NCBI RefSeq assembly: GCF_030053595.1
Contig: NZ_JASGBQ010000022.1
Location: 1-50,811, forward strand
Source: Fusibacillus kribbianus
GTDB taxonomy: Bacteria > Bacillota > Clostridia > Lachnospirales > Lachnospiraceae
Direction of reading: 5' to 3'
Length of the DNA stretch: 50,811 bases
Shown: one piece after another, positions 42,350-50,744 of the stretch
Position numbering within the stretch: position 1 is the first letter of the stretch
How the letters are laid out: each line of letters starts with the position of its first letter
Position numbers and translations under genes: made by a program
Notes under the pieces: generated by a model
Told to the model about the DNA's origin: nothing
Databases searched by the model: none
Seen by the model: only the letters and a program-made list of their open reading frames with translations

Positions 42350-45300
42350 ATGAAACAAAAAATCCGCAAGTTTCTGAGCATCCTGCTCGCCTTTCTTCTC
42401 CTTGCCGGTCTCATTCCGGCGACTTCCTTTGCAACAGAATCAACCACCGATCTGGCTCTCGGCGAGGAAAAATCCTTTTCCCTGACCAATGCGGAGGATA
42501 CGGAAACCTTCCGTTTTACCGCCTCCGAGGCCGGCACCTATATTTTATACTTTCAAAATATAAGTCAGTGGCCCATCGGATTGAGTTGTTCGACAGGCTC
42601 TGCAGAATATCATCTTCCCCACTCCGATTTCCAGGGGCATATCATGGATCTGGCGGCCGACGAAACAGTTTCATTCACATTCCGCTACCCTTCTGATTAT
42701 GAAGAAATTGAAGGATACAGCGGGTACAGCGGCATCGTCGGTGCCGCCCGAAAAGCAGACGAAACAGAATTCACCTCATTTTATGCAGCCGAAGTAACTG
42801 ACGAAAGCGCCCCGATCCCGATCCCGCTTGATGGAGGTGCCATCGAGTTTTGTTCGGGCAATTCCTTCTGCTATGGCATCAACTGGGATATCACGATTGA
42901 AGACACACAGATCCTTACCCTGGATTCTGAGAATTCCTCAGAAGGACCTGTATCCTATTGCGCTGTCTTTGACCCTCAGACGCTGGGCGAAACTAAAATA
43001 ACGGTTTCTGCCGCATATGGCAGCAAAACCCTGACAAAAGACTATACCATTCAGGTCACTGAAAACGGCGGAGAGGGCGGCAGCCAAGACACCACCTCTT
43101 ACGACTTCTCTGACCTTTCCGAACTGAAGACGCTGATTGGAAATCATGATGGCAGCCATGTCACTTTTGTCTATAACGGTACAGGAGAACTGGTAATTTC
43201 GGAAGATCTTCAGCTTCCTCAAAATGTGAATCTTGATCTGGGCGGTCAGGATCTCCGCATCGCATCCGGCGCTGTATTTACACTGGAAGAAGATACGAAT
43301 CTCAGCTACGGAAGTCTCACGGTAGATGGTACCATGATCTCTTCCGGATTTATCCACGACGGAAGTGCTTTGACAGTCACCGGTACCATGATCTGTTCCG
43401 AATCAAGCTATACGTCCTTATCCTACCCGGCACAGCTTCAGGGACTGGAAAACATTCAGTTCTCAGAGGAATGGCAGCGCATTTATGTTGATACGACTGC
43501 CAACGCCGGTACTCTTGCCAGTCTCCTCACTCAGTTAAATACCAGCTATATCGATGACCCCCGTGTGGAATACCGGGTAAACATATGGGGCGAAGAGGAT
43601 CCCAATGCTGCCATGACGCTGCAGGCGGATGTTGTTGTTCCGAAACATGTGGTGATTGAATTCCACGATCTCGGTTCCTTTACCGTTGCCGAGGGATACA
43701 CCATGTCGGTGGCGGGAGAACTGCATATCAGTTCACCGATGATCATCAATGGGACCCTGGATAATAACGGAAACGTTATCATCGATCATAATACCTACAG
43801 CAATGGCATTCTGACCTTCGGCAGCAGCGGAACCTATGCCGGAAACGGAGGTCTGCAGATCAATTCCAACAGTTCCTGTACGCTGAATGACTGCTTAAGC
43901 GGACTGAAGCTGGATGACTTTGATGTAGAAACCTGGACCGATCCGGAAGGAAATATCACCTGGAATCTGACAAATGCCGCCGGACTGATCAAGCTTGGAA
44001 CGCCGACCGACCTTTCCTGGGGGACAAGATATAATGAGATAATCGATTACGATGAAACCGCGGGGATGGATGTCATCACCGGTTATGATCCGATCTCTCA
44101 GCCCGGTATCATGAGCTGGAGGACAGCCTTGCCCGATCAGGCACAGGCGCAGATCAAGATCTATGATGAAAACAACATCTGCGTACATGAAGGCTGGGCT
44201 GGTTATGATCCCCAGCTTCAGCCGGAATGGCGGTCCATGGATGATTTCCTGTTAAGCGATCTGGACAGCGGAACCTATTATTTTACGGTCCAGTCCATGG
44301 GAGATTATGAAACTTACCGCAACAGCGATATTGCAAAATCCGACACTTATACCTATGTGAAGCCGTCCGCACAGCTTTCCCCCTGTACGGATCCTGCATG
44401 GATCAATAAAAATGACGAGTTTGTGAGCTGGGCACAATATACTCTGCCCTCAGACACTGAAAATAAGGTGGGATACGAAGTCCAGTTCTATTACAGCCCT
44501 ACAGAAAACGGAGACTATGAGCCGTTCGGCGGAATATTTTCATCCAATCCGGAGGGAACTGTTGAAGATACCGTCCCTCTGGAAGATCACTTCCTTCAGC
44601 AAAAAGGAGTTGGATATTACAAGTTCAGGGTTCGACTGATCTCTCTCGAAGTGGAAACAATCTGCAACAGCGAATGGTCCGACTTCTCTCCTGCCCTGGA
44701 TGTGGAAACCATATCGCAGAACGTGGAAAGTACTCTGGATACGATCATCAGCAATGCCGGCAATGCTTCCGCCGCCGATATCCGTGCAGCCGTACAAACG
44801 CTGGTTCCCACGGATCTTAAGACGGCCCTTGTGACTGATCAGGATAATACAACTGTTACTGCCAAGCTTGCAAATATCGAAGACATGGTAGGAGGACCTG
44901 CGCAGATCACCGTTACTTCCGGCGCGAGCGCCTTCCAGAAGTCCGATGTCTCCATTGTCGGTGCCAACTTAAACACCAATACCTCCGACAGTGATCCGAT
45001 CACCCTTGTCATTGACAAGCCTGTCGCTGACCATGTGATCCCGGAGCTTTACGACAGTGCAGTTGCTGTAAAATTCTCAATGACCCTGACCAACGTTCCG
45101 GATCCGGAGCATCTGGAAGTCCCGGTTAAAATTACTCTTCCGGTACCGGAAAGCATTAATCCGGATTTCCTGGTAGTCTTCCATTACCACTCCGACGGAA
45201 GCCACGAACTGCTGCATCCGTACGTGCATGAAATCGGCGGAAAGTTTTTTGCAGATTTCGTCCTGACAAGCTTTTCCGATTTCACAATGACTCAGGAACA

Positions 45301-45955
45301 TGTCCATGTCTATGATCAGGAGATCGCCGAAAAGGAATATCTGGAAACACCGGCAGACTGTAAACATCCTGCCGTGTACCACAAATCCTGTACCTGCAAA
45401 GACAAGGGAGAAGAAACCTTTGAGTACGGCTCTGTCACCGATCATACCTTTGAGAACGGTGTATGCAGTGTCTGCGGCTTTGTACAATATTCTATCATCG
45501 AGGGTTCCGATCAGACCTGGCAGGTCGGCAGCAAGGATTCCTTATCCTTCCGTTCCGATGCAGATTTTAACACGTTCGAATCAGTGAAGATAGACGGCAG
45601 TGTTCTTTCCTCCGACCATTACACCGTTTCGGAAGGAAGCACCATTGTTACGCTGAAGGCTTCGTACCTGAAGACTTTGGATGCAGGAAATCACGTACTT
45701 ACCGTTGTTTCCTCAAACGGTGAGGCAAAAACATCCTTTACGATCACCAGGAAAGACAATGGCAACAACCCCACGGATCCGACCAAGCCTGCCGATCCGG
45801 CCGGCTCGAATACCGGAAAAACAGATTCGCCTGCAACCGGCGACACCAATCTGCTATGGATGTGGAGCCTGCTGGCAGCATGTTCCTTCCTCGTGGCTTA
45901 CGCAGTGATTCTTTCTAAAAAGGCAAGGAAGGCTTCCTCTGCACACCGCTTCTGA
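42350..45955 (+). CDS. Large cell-wall-anchored surface protein with SPATG sorting signal
   Basis: This 1201-residue protein has a signal peptide (about 1-28, ending near SFA), a long extracellular part and a C-terminal SPATGD motif (about 1160) followed by a hydrophobic helix and a KKARK tail, as in (S/N)PxTG sortase substrates. Residues about 250-580 show beta-helix-like repeats (NLDLGGQDLRIASGAVFTLEEDTNLSYGSLTVDGTM). Near 985-1045 lies a His/Cys-rich stretch with CTCKDKGEE and CSVCGF, perhaps a metal knuckle. Near 1050-1125 is an Ig-like X2-type module (VSEGSTIVTLKASYLKTLDAGNHVLTV). The Pro/Thr/Asp linker before the sorting signal spans the wall. Its ligand is unknown. GGAGG precedes the ATG. 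Confidence 0.87.
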   Translation: MKQKIRKFLSILLAFLLLAGLIPATSFATESTTDLALGEEKSFSLTNAEDTETFRFTASEAGTYILYFQNISQWPIGLSCSTGSAEYHLPHSDFQGHIMDLAADETVSFTFRYPSDYEEIEGYSGYSGIVGAARKADETEFTSFYAAEVTDESAPIPIPLDGGAIEFCSGNSFCYGINWDITIEDTQILTLDSENSSEGPVSYCAVFDPQTLGETKITVSAAYGSKTLTKDYTIQVTENGGEGGSQDTTSYDFSDLSELKTLIGNHDGSHVTFVYNGTGELVISEDLQLPQNVNLDLGGQDLRIASGAVFTLEEDTNLSYGSLTVDGTMISSGFIHDGSALTVTGTMICSESSYTSLSYPAQLQGLENIQFSEEWQRIYVDTTANAGTLASLLTQLNTSYIDDPRVEYRVNIWGEEDPNAAMTLQADVVVPKHVVIEFHDLGSFTVAEGYTMSVAGELHISSPMIINGTLDNNGNVIIDHNTYSNGILTFGSSGTYAGNGGLQINSNSSCTLNDCLSGLKLDDFDVETWTDPEGNITWNLTNAAGLIKLGTPTDLSWGTRYNEIIDYDETAGMDVITGYDPISQPGIMSWRTALPDQAQAQIKIYDENNICVHEGWAGYDPQLQPEWRSMDDFLLSDLDSGTYYFTVQSMGDYETYRNSDIAKSDTYTYVKPSAQLSPCTDPAWINKNDEFVSWAQYTLPSDTENKVGYEVQFYYSPTENGDYEPFGGIFSSNPEGTVEDTVPLEDHFLQQKGVGYYKFRVRLISLEVETICNSEWSDFSPALDVETISQNVESTLDTIISNAGNASAADIRAAVQTLVPTDLKTALVTDQDNTTVTAKLANIEDMVGGPAQITVTSGASAFQKSDVSIVGANLNTNTSDSDPITLVIDKPVADHVIPELYDSAVAVKFSMTLTNVPDPEHLEVPVKITLPVPESINPDFLVVFHYHSDGSHELLHPYVHEIGGKFFADFVLTSFSDFTMTQEHVHVYDQEIAEKEYLETPADCKHPAVYHKSCTCKDKGEETFEYGSVTDHTFENGVCSVCGFVQYSIIEGSDQTWQVGSKDSLSFRSDADFNTFESVKIDGSVLSSDHYTVSEGSTIVTLKASYLKTLDAGNHVLTVVSSNGEAKTSFTITRKDNGNNPTDPTKPADPAGSNTGKTDSPATGDTNLLWMWSLLAACSFLVAYAVILSKKARKASSAHRF

Positions 45956-46016
45956 TATCCGGCAGATATTGCAAAAATGGTAATTCAAGAGATTCCGCGA
46001 GAAGGACTACAGCAGT

Positions 46017-46062
46017 AAAAAGAACCCCTGCCGCACTTTTGTGCCGCAAGGGTTCTTTCTTT
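46017..46062. terminator. Bidirectional terminator
   Basis: AGAACCC/GGGTTCT outer stem and GCAC-TTTT-GTGC inner stem with T-rich or A-rich sides. It lies between the convergent surface-protein gene and the small metal-protein gene. Confidence 0.85.
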
Positions 46063-46104
46063 ATGGCTGTTTTTACAGCCCTCTCTTATCATTGACATCT
46101 TATC

Positions 46105-46434
46105 TTAGTCAAGAATCTCCATCAGGCGGCCGCAGCAGAAGGGGATGGGCTCGCCGGCCTTAACGTGCTGAGTCTTGTTGCAGGTGACGCAGTAAACGTC
46201 GGTATCATAGGGTGCCCGGATCACGGGAACCTCCTTGGCCTCCTGCTCAGTCAGACCTTCGATATGGAACGTGGCAGTCTTATTCTCGCTGGGGATATAA
46301 ACGCCTATAGGGGACAGAGACTTATTGCCTCCCACACAATTGCCCATCTTCACCCACAGGGCTTCCAGTTCAGCAGCTTCAGATGCATGTTCCGGTGTAA
46401 ATTCAACGATATCTTTATTAATACGAATCTTCAT
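46105..46434 (-). CDS. Small metal-binding protein with desulforedoxin-like CxxC...CC knuckle
   Basis: This 109-residue protein has an unrecognised N-terminal 75 residues (EFTPEHASEAAELEALWVKMGNCVGG) and a C-terminal CVTCNKTQHVKAGEPIPFCCG. CxxC followed by CCG is the iron or zinc knuckle of desulforedoxin and of the N-terminal domain of desulfoferrodoxin. The catalytic superoxide reductase domain (HxxxH pattern) is not present. AAGGAGG precedes the ATG. It lies after a broken rubredoxin and rubrerythrin and so probably belongs to oxygen or peroxide defence. Confidence 0.75.
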   Translation of the reverse strand: MKIRINKDIVEFTPEHASEAAELEALWVKMGNCVGGNKSLSPIGVYIPSENKTATFHIEGLTEQEAKEVPVIRAPYDTDVYCVTCNKTQHVKAGEPIPFCCGRLMEILD

Positions 46435-46570
46435 AGCTTAGTCCTCCTTGGTAAAGTCCTTTTCCCATGCCGCAGAGCTCACAGGTGAAGTCATCCGGAA
46501 GCTCTTCCTATTTTTCTCCGTCCTCTTCTTCATCAAATACCCAACCGCATACATTACATACATATTTCAT
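46418..46570 (-). pseudogene. Rubredoxin interrupted by an in-frame amber codon
   Basis: On the minus strand from ATG 46570 the frame reads MKYVCNVCGWVFDEEEDGEK, then TAG (46510-46508), then continues without break as EELPDDFTCELCGMGKGLYQ and nine further residues to TAA at 46418. Both CxxCG iron-ligand knuckles are present, one on each side of the stop, giving about 50 residues in all, the length of a rubredoxin. TGG (Trp) to TAG is a one-base change and an aromatic residue fits that place. It lacks a strong ribosome binding site and overlaps the next gene by 17 bases. It could be a recent pseudogene, a sequencing error or, less likely, a read-through site. Confidence 0.75.
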
Positions 46571-46626
46571 AATATGTCACTCTGTTCTGTCATTTTTCAC
46601 GGGGAACCGTCCGCCGCTTTCTGAAC

Positions 46627-46664
46627 AAAAAAGGGCCGGAAGGGTATAAATCCTCTTCCAGCCC
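46627..46664 (-). terminator. Rubrerythrin terminator
   Basis: GGGCYGGAAG/CTTCCRGCCC stem (46633-46642 with 46655-46664), followed on the minus strand by six T. Confidence 0.85.
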
Positions 46665-46695
46665 TTTATTGTCTCAAATTTTGTCAGCCAGAAGC

Positions 46696-47238
46696 TTAGC
46701 CGAAGTATCTCTCTAACAGACCCTTGAATGCTTTGCCGTGTCTAGCCTCGTCGCGAGCCATCTCATGAACGGTGTCATGGATTGCATCAAGACCAGCTGC
46801 TTTTGCTCTCTTAGCCAGGTCAGTCTTACCAGCGGTAGCGCCGTTCTCAGCCTCTACACGCATCTCCAGGTTCTTCTTGGTGCTGTCGGTAACAACCTCA
46901 CCTAAGAGCTCTGCGAACTTAGCAGCATGCTCTGCCTCTTCGTAAGCAGCTTTCTCCCAGTACAGACCGATCTCAGGATAGCCTTCTCTGTGGGCAACTC
47001 TTGCCATAGCCAGATACATACCAACCTCGGAGCACTCACCGTTGAAGTTTGCTCTCAGATCTGCAATGATATCTTCGCTAACGCCCTGAGCTACGCCTAC
47101 TACGTGCTCTGCTGCCCAGCTCATCTCATCCTTCTGCTCTACAAACTTGCTTGCGGGAACTCCGCACTGAGGACATTTTTCAGGTGCTGCTTCGCCTTCA
47201 TACACATAACCACATACGCTACATACAAATTTTTTCAT
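46696..47238 (-). CDS. rbr: Reverse rubrerythrin (rubredoxin domain first)
   Basis: This 180-residue protein reduces hydrogen peroxide, drawing electrons from NADH through rubredoxin-like partners. Residues 1-35 are the rubredoxin-type centre ([10 protein letters not shown] and CPQCGVP); residues about 40-180 form the four-helix di-iron domain with [41 protein letters not shown] and [11 protein letters not shown] ligands. The domain order is the reverse of classical rubrerythrin, as in Clostridium revRbr. It follows perR on the same strand and has a PerR-type operator upstream. Confidence 0.96.
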   Translation of the reverse strand: MKKFVCSVCGYVYEGEAAPEKCPQCGVPASKFVEQKDEMSWAAEHVVGVAQGVSEDIIADLRANFNGECSEVGMYLAMARVAHREGYPEIGLYWEKAAYEEAEHAAKFAELLGEVVTDSTKKNLEMRVEAENGATAGKTDLAKRAKAAGLDAIHDTVHEMARDEARHGKAFKGLLERYFG

Positions 47239-47285
47239 TTCCGTAATCTCCTTTTCTTATATAAAAATATTATTCAGGTCAATTT

Positions 47286-47300
47286 CAGTAATAATTACTG
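47286..47300 (-). promoter_or_regulatory. PerR-type operator before rubrerythrin
   Basis: CAGTAATAATTACTG is a perfect 7-1-7 inverted repeat, the form of a Per box (consensus TTATAAT-N-ATTATAA). It lies 48 bases before the rubrerythrin ATG and just upstream of a possible promoter, TTGACC with TATAAG, whose spacer is short (15). Confidence 0.75.
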
Positions 47301-47377
47301 TTATTGAAATTTTACCACATTACCATCGGGTTGTCAAGCTGTTTTTCATACAATTCCTGACGGATTTTTGTTTTCCC

Positions 47378-47773
47378 TCATTGGTCCTCTTTGTTCCGAC
47401 AGGCATTGCAAACTCCGTAAAACAAGGCCGTATGACCGTCGATTGCTCCCGCAAACCCCTTGGATGCCATCGTTTCCAACCCGTCCAGAGGCTCCATGGG
47501 AATATCCTGCACACACCCGCATTCGCGGCACACAAAGTGATAATGAGGTACAATATTGGGATCAAACCGCTCTACCCCGTCACCGCAGGACACCTTGCGG
47601 ATCTCCCCCAGGGACGCCAGCAAAGAAAGATTACGGTAAACCGTTCCAAGGCTGATATTGGGATAAAGCTTACGAATATTCATATAAACGGTATCTGCTG
47701 TCGGATGATCCCGACGGTCAGCCAAAAACTCTTTAATACTCTCGCGCTGTCTGCTATACTTTAAAGCTTTCAT
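47378..47773 (-). CDS. perR: PerR-type peroxide-sensing Fur-family repressor
   Basis: This 131-residue repressor has an N-terminal winged helix (YSRQRESIKEFLADRRDHPTADTVYMNIRKLYPNISLGTVYRNLSLL), then the metal-sensing half HYHFVCRECGCVQDI with a C-terminal CNAC, giving the structural CxxC...CxxC zinc site. It is likely PerR rather than Fur because of its position beside rubrerythrin. I chose ATG 47773, with GGAGGAG before it, over one six codons upstream. The promoter is consensus, with a second Per-like box just downstream of the -10, which suggests autoregulation. Confidence 0.92.
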   Translation of the reverse strand: MKALKYSRQRESIKEFLADRRDHPTADTVYMNIRKLYPNISLGTVYRNLSLLASLGEIRKVSCGDGVERFDPNIVPHYHFVCRECGCVQDIPMEPLDGLETMASKGFAGAIDGHTALFYGVCNACRNKEDQ

Positions 47774-47795
47774 GGCAGCTCCTCCAAACAAGAAA

Positions 47796-47810
47796 CAATA
47801 ATCGGTACTG
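47796..47810 (-). promoter_or_regulatory. Second Per-like box in the perR leader
   Basis: On the minus strand CAGTACCGATTATTG matches the rubrerythrin operator at 11 of 15 positions, including both CAGTA and TG ends. It lies five bases past the perR -10, where a repressor would block transcription start. Confidence 0.55.
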
Positions 47811-47815
47811 TTTTT

Positions 47816-47844
47816 ATTATAAAGAACTATGCAACTTATGTCAA
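47816..47844 (-). promoter_or_regulatory. Consensus promoter of perR
   Basis: On the minus strand a perfect TTGACA (47844-47839), 17 bases, perfect TATAAT (47821-47816). Confidence 0.92.
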
Positions 47845-47911
47845 GGATAAATCGCCTTCATTTTCATATACTAACAAAAACTTTAACTCTTAATCCAGAA
47901 AGGAGCCAATC

Positions 47912-48343
47912 ATGAACGACGATACGAAAAAACTCTTGAAGGAATGTGACTCCGGCACAAAAATGGCTGCCGAAACCATCAGCCGTCTGCTTCCCTCCAT
48001 TCGAAACCGCGAATTCAAAGAAAGCCTTGAAAAATACAGAAACGCCCACATAAGCTTTGGAAACAGGATTCACAGCCTTTTAAACAAGGGTAATGAGCCT
48101 GCCGGGGATCTGACACCTGTCGAAAAGCTCTCTGCCCGCCTCATGATCGGCCTGCGCCTCATTCTCGACGATTCCGATAAAAAAATCGCCTCCATGGTCG
48201 CAGACGGCTGCAGCACAGGCATCAAATCCCTCCGTTCCTATCTGAATCAGTATACCAGCGCCGATAAAGCTTCCCGCGATATCGCAGAAAACATCATTCG
48301 TCTTGAAGAGAGTCTCTGGGAGGATCTGAAGCCGTATCTGTAG
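47912..48343 (+). CDS. Helical-bundle protein, DUF2383/ferritin-like fold
   Basis: This 143-residue protein is all helical, with amphipathic segments suited to a four-helix bundle (KLLKECDSGTKMAAETISRLLPSI, EFKESLEKYRNAHISFGNRIHSLL, RLMIGLRLILDDSDKKIASMVADGC, SIKSLRSYL-like, DIAENIIRLEESLWEDL). The layout resembles DUF2383/PA2169-type proteins; the di-iron ligands of true ferritins are not obvious. It diverges from perR and so may belong to the stress group. AAAGGAG precedes the ATG. Its last 50 bases overlap the convergent hydrolase gene. Confidence 0.75.
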   Translation: MNDDTKKLLKECDSGTKMAAETISRLLPSIRNREFKESLEKYRNAHISFGNRIHSLLNKGNEPAGDLTPVEKLSARLMIGLRLILDDSDKKIASMVADGCSTGIKSLRSYLNQYTSADKASRDIAENIIRLEESLWEDLKPYL

Positions 48344-50240
48344 AAATCACCGAATCCTCTGAAGCTGCCTCCTGCTCTGCCATGGCCTCTCCGTCATTTT
48401 CACGGAGCCATTTTCCGGTGACAATGGGATGAACTGTTTTTTCTACCAGGATCGCCGGCAGATCCACCCCCAGCCTGCTGCTGATTCCTTCCATTAAACC
48501 GGTGGGAAGGGAATCCCCGACCAACGCTCCCAAGCCCTCGGTAATCATCCTTCCGCCGGGCGTTTCATCCCAATAAAGCTCGATCCGTTCTCCGAAATCC
48601 GGGAAACGACATTTCAGCCTGCGCCGAACTGCTTCTTCCAGAAAAGCAATATCCAGCTTCAGAACCGGAATTCCCTCTTCATCCTTCGCAAATGCTCCTC
48701 CCACTCCCAAAAGATACGGTTCACCATGAAAGGAGACCTCCGTCACTGCAGCTCTGCCAAAGCCCACCTCCATGCGGTGAAGCTCATTCCCTTCCTCCAA
48801 AACCAGATAAAAGCGGTTCCTCTCATAATAAAATGCCGCCCTTCGAATGCCATCCGTATAATTATTGTGGAACACCTGAAATACTAGGGGGCAAAGTCCT
48901 ACATGCTGCTGCTCCAGCTCATAAACCTTTCCGTCAAGCCGACGCTTAAGCTTCTCTTCCTCCAACAGCCGTACCGCTGCGCCGCTTCTGCTCCGCCGTC
49001 CCCAGCCGCCGGAAGCCGGCTGCCGCCCTCTCCTGCTGCTCTCCCTGATTCCAAGACCATTGCTCCGGCATATGCCCTTACTCATGGAAATATTCGAGCG
49101 GCCATCTCTGGAAAACCGCCGTTCCGTCTCAAGAAGCTTCCGGTATCCGGATGGATTCTCAGAAAGAAGCGCGTCGGGCACAAAATCCCCCTCGAAATAC
49201 TTTCTCACTATATTTAACAGGATACAGTTCTGAAAAAGCTCATCGCTCCCGGCATTGGTTGCAATCACCATATCAAGATCCGGATACACGACCACATTTT
49301 GTCCCAGCATACCATTGAAGGTACAACTTCCCGGCCGCCCGCTCCTCCATACCTGATACCCATAGCCATAAGGCCCCATATTTTCCGGCGTATCCATATG
49401 TTTTTCCACGCTTTCAAGAATCCATTTCTCAGGAACCAGCTGTTTGCCCTGCCACATTCCCTTCTGCAGGAAAAGCTGCCCGATTTTTGCCGCGTCTTCT
49501 GTATTGATAAAAAGACCCCAGCCGCCTTTTGTAATTCCCTTGGGACAGGTTTCCCAAAACACTCTGGTTATTCCCAACGGCTCCCACAATCTGGGCCTCA
49601 AATATTCCATCAGCGTTTCTCCCGTCACCTTTGTGACGATTGCAGACAAAATATAGGTATTCATGCTATTATATTCAAACTGTTTTCCCGGCGTTCCCTT
49701 AATTCCCGCCTGCAGGTAGGAAGATACCCAATCGTCACCTGAAACGATCCCGGTCTCATTGAACATAACTCCTGAGGTCATTGTCAGAAGATGCTCCACC
49801 GTCAGATTTTTCTTGACGGTCAACAAAGATTTTTTGTCCAGAAGCGCCAAAACCTTATCGTCCGGAGTCAGCTTCCCCTCCTCCATCAGCATCCCCACCG
49901 CAAGCCCGGTAATCGTCTTGCACATAGAATAAGATGCATGCCACATCCCATCCACATAAGGTGCCACCGACGTCTCAGCGATCACATTGCCATGGCGGAC
50001 AACGATCACATGATGAAGATCGGTACGCTCATTTCCGGCCAGTTCCTCAATGAAATCCGCCAGATATCCGGATGCAATCCCCTGGGACTCCGGCGTCCTC
50101 CTGGGAAAACGCCAGCCCGGATCATCCCACCCGGGAAATGCCGGCTTCTGTGGGCTGTAAGTTACCCGGCTGGTATTGTTTGTATTTCCCCGAATCAGAT
50201 TTTTCGAAAGCTCCAGTACCGCAAGCTGCTCTCTCAGCAT
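48294..50240 (-). CDS. Serine hydrolase, class C beta-lactamase family
   Basis: This 648-residue protein has the penicillin-binding/beta-lactamase fold: the nucleophile motif SMCK (about 108-111) and a YNSM motif (about 192-195, YxN type), then a GYGYQVW region and an HGxxG-like NGMLGQN stretch. No signal peptide is seen, so it should stay in the cytoplasm. From about 385 an Arg/Gly/Ser-rich linker leads to a second C-terminal domain (about 440-560, LYWDETPGGRMITEGLG) common to esterase-type members. It is probably an esterase or peptidase rather than a drug-resistance enzyme. Its 3' end overlaps the convergent gene. Confidence 0.86.
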   Translation of the reverse strand: MLREQLAVLELSKNLIRGNTNNTSRVTYSPQKPAFPGWDDPGWRFPRRTPESQGIASGYLADFIEELAGNERTDLHHVIVVRHGNVIAETSVAPYVDGMWHASYSMCKTITGLAVGMLMEEGKLTPDDKVLALLDKKSLLTVKKNLTVEHLLTMTSGVMFNETGIVSGDDWVSSYLQAGIKGTPGKQFEYNSMNTYILSAIVTKVTGETLMEYLRPRLWEPLGITRVFWETCPKGITKGGWGLFINTEDAAKIGQLFLQKGMWQGKQLVPEKWILESVEKHMDTPENMGPYGYGYQVWRSGRPGSCTFNGMLGQNVVVYPDLDMVIATNAGSDELFQNCILLNIVRKYFEGDFVPDALLSENPSGYRKLLETERRFSRDGRSNISMSKGICRSNGLGIRESSRRGRQPASGGWGRRSRSGAAVRLLEEEKLKRRLDGKVYELEQQHVGLCPLVFQVFHNNYTDGIRRAAFYYERNRFYLVLEEGNELHRMEVGFGRAAVTEVSFHGEPYLLGVGGAFAKDEEGIPVLKLDIAFLEEAVRRRLKCRFPDFGERIELYWDETPGGRMITEGLGALVGDSLPTGLMEGISSRLGVDLPAILVEKTVHPIVTGKWLRENDGEAMAEQEAASEDSVISTDTASDPPRDSLQDE

Positions 50241-50266
50241 AAAATCCCGCCCTTTCCTTATTACAT

Positions 50267-50295
50267 ATTATAGGTCTATTGTTCCCTCTTTTCCA
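50267..50295 (-). promoter_or_regulatory. Promoter of the serine hydrolase
   Basis: On the minus strand TGGAAA (50295-50290), 17 bases, perfect TATAAT (50272-50267), 27 bases before the ATG. The region 50296-50340 holds nothing else that I can see. Confidence 0.65.
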
Positions 50296-50340
50296 GAAAC
50301 ATTTCCTAAACAATTCTAAAAGCTTTCTGTTCCGGGACAC

Positions 50341-50368
50341 AAAAACCCCAGGAAAATTTCCTGGGGTT
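50341..50368 (-). terminator. Terminator of the rRNA/tRNA operon
   Basis: On the minus strand AACCCCAGGAAA pairs with TCCTGGGGTT and runs into TTTTT, directly after tRNA-Cys. Confidence 0.9.
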
Positions 50369-50372
50369 AAAG

Positions 50373-50443
50373 AGGCGACAGCCGGATTTGAACCGGCGAT
50401 AGAGGTGTTGCAGACCTTTGCCTTACCACTTGGCTATGTCGCC
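50373..50443 (-). tRNA. tRNA-Cys (GCA)
   Basis: Cloverleaf: acceptor GGCGACA/TGTCGCC, T arm GCCGG-TTCAAAT-CCGGC, anticodon loop CTGCAAC giving GCA. CCA is not encoded. Confidence 0.96.
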
Positions 50444-50456
50444 ATATGAAATTAAG

Positions 50457-50528
50457 TGACTCCAAGGGGATTTGAACCCCTGTTACCGCCGTGAAAGGGC
50501 GGTGTCTTAACCGCTTGACCATGGAGCC
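50457..50528 (-). tRNA. tRNA-Glu (TTC)
   Basis: Acceptor GGCTCCA/TGGAGTC with G-U pair, anticodon arm CCGCC-CTTTCAC-GGCGG giving TTC, T arm AGGGG-TTCAAAT-CCCCT. CCA is not encoded. Confidence 0.96.
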
Positions 50529-50576
50529 TTATTCCGTTTTAGAACTCCGTGGAGCCTTCAGCGCTTACTGCACTAG

Positions 50577-50648
50577 CTCCCCGAGTAGGGCTCGAACCTA
50601 CAACAACTCGGTTAACAGCCGAGTGCTCTACCATTGAGCTATCGAGGA
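50577..50648 (-). tRNA. tRNA-Asn (GTT)
   Basis: Acceptor TCCTCGA/TCGGGGA, anticodon loop CTGTTAA giving GTT, T arm GTAGG-TTCGAGC-CCTAC. It is the first tRNA after 23S rRNA. Confidence 0.96.
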
Positions 50649-50685
50649 ATACTCTCAAAGGTTAAGATACCCATTTGATATCTAC

Positions 50686-50714
50686 ACTATACCTTCAAAA
50701 CTACACATTGTCAA
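50686..50714 (-). promoter_or_regulatory. Internal promoter before the tRNA cluster
   Basis: On the minus strand TTGACA (50714-50709), 17 bases, TATAGT (50691-50686), between the 23S end and tRNA-Asn. The three tRNAs can be made independently of the rRNA promoter. Confidence 0.85.
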
Positions 50715-50744
50715 CATCTTTTCCAAAACAAACCCTTGCCGCCT

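Noticed and set aside
46105-46434. Superoxide reductase (desulfoferrodoxin)
   Set aside because: The CxxC...CC knuckle fits, but the histidine-rich catalytic iron site is absent.
48294-50240. Antibiotic-resistance beta-lactamase
   Set aside because: There is no signal peptide, the protein is about twice the usual length, and the motifs fit esterase-like relatives better.
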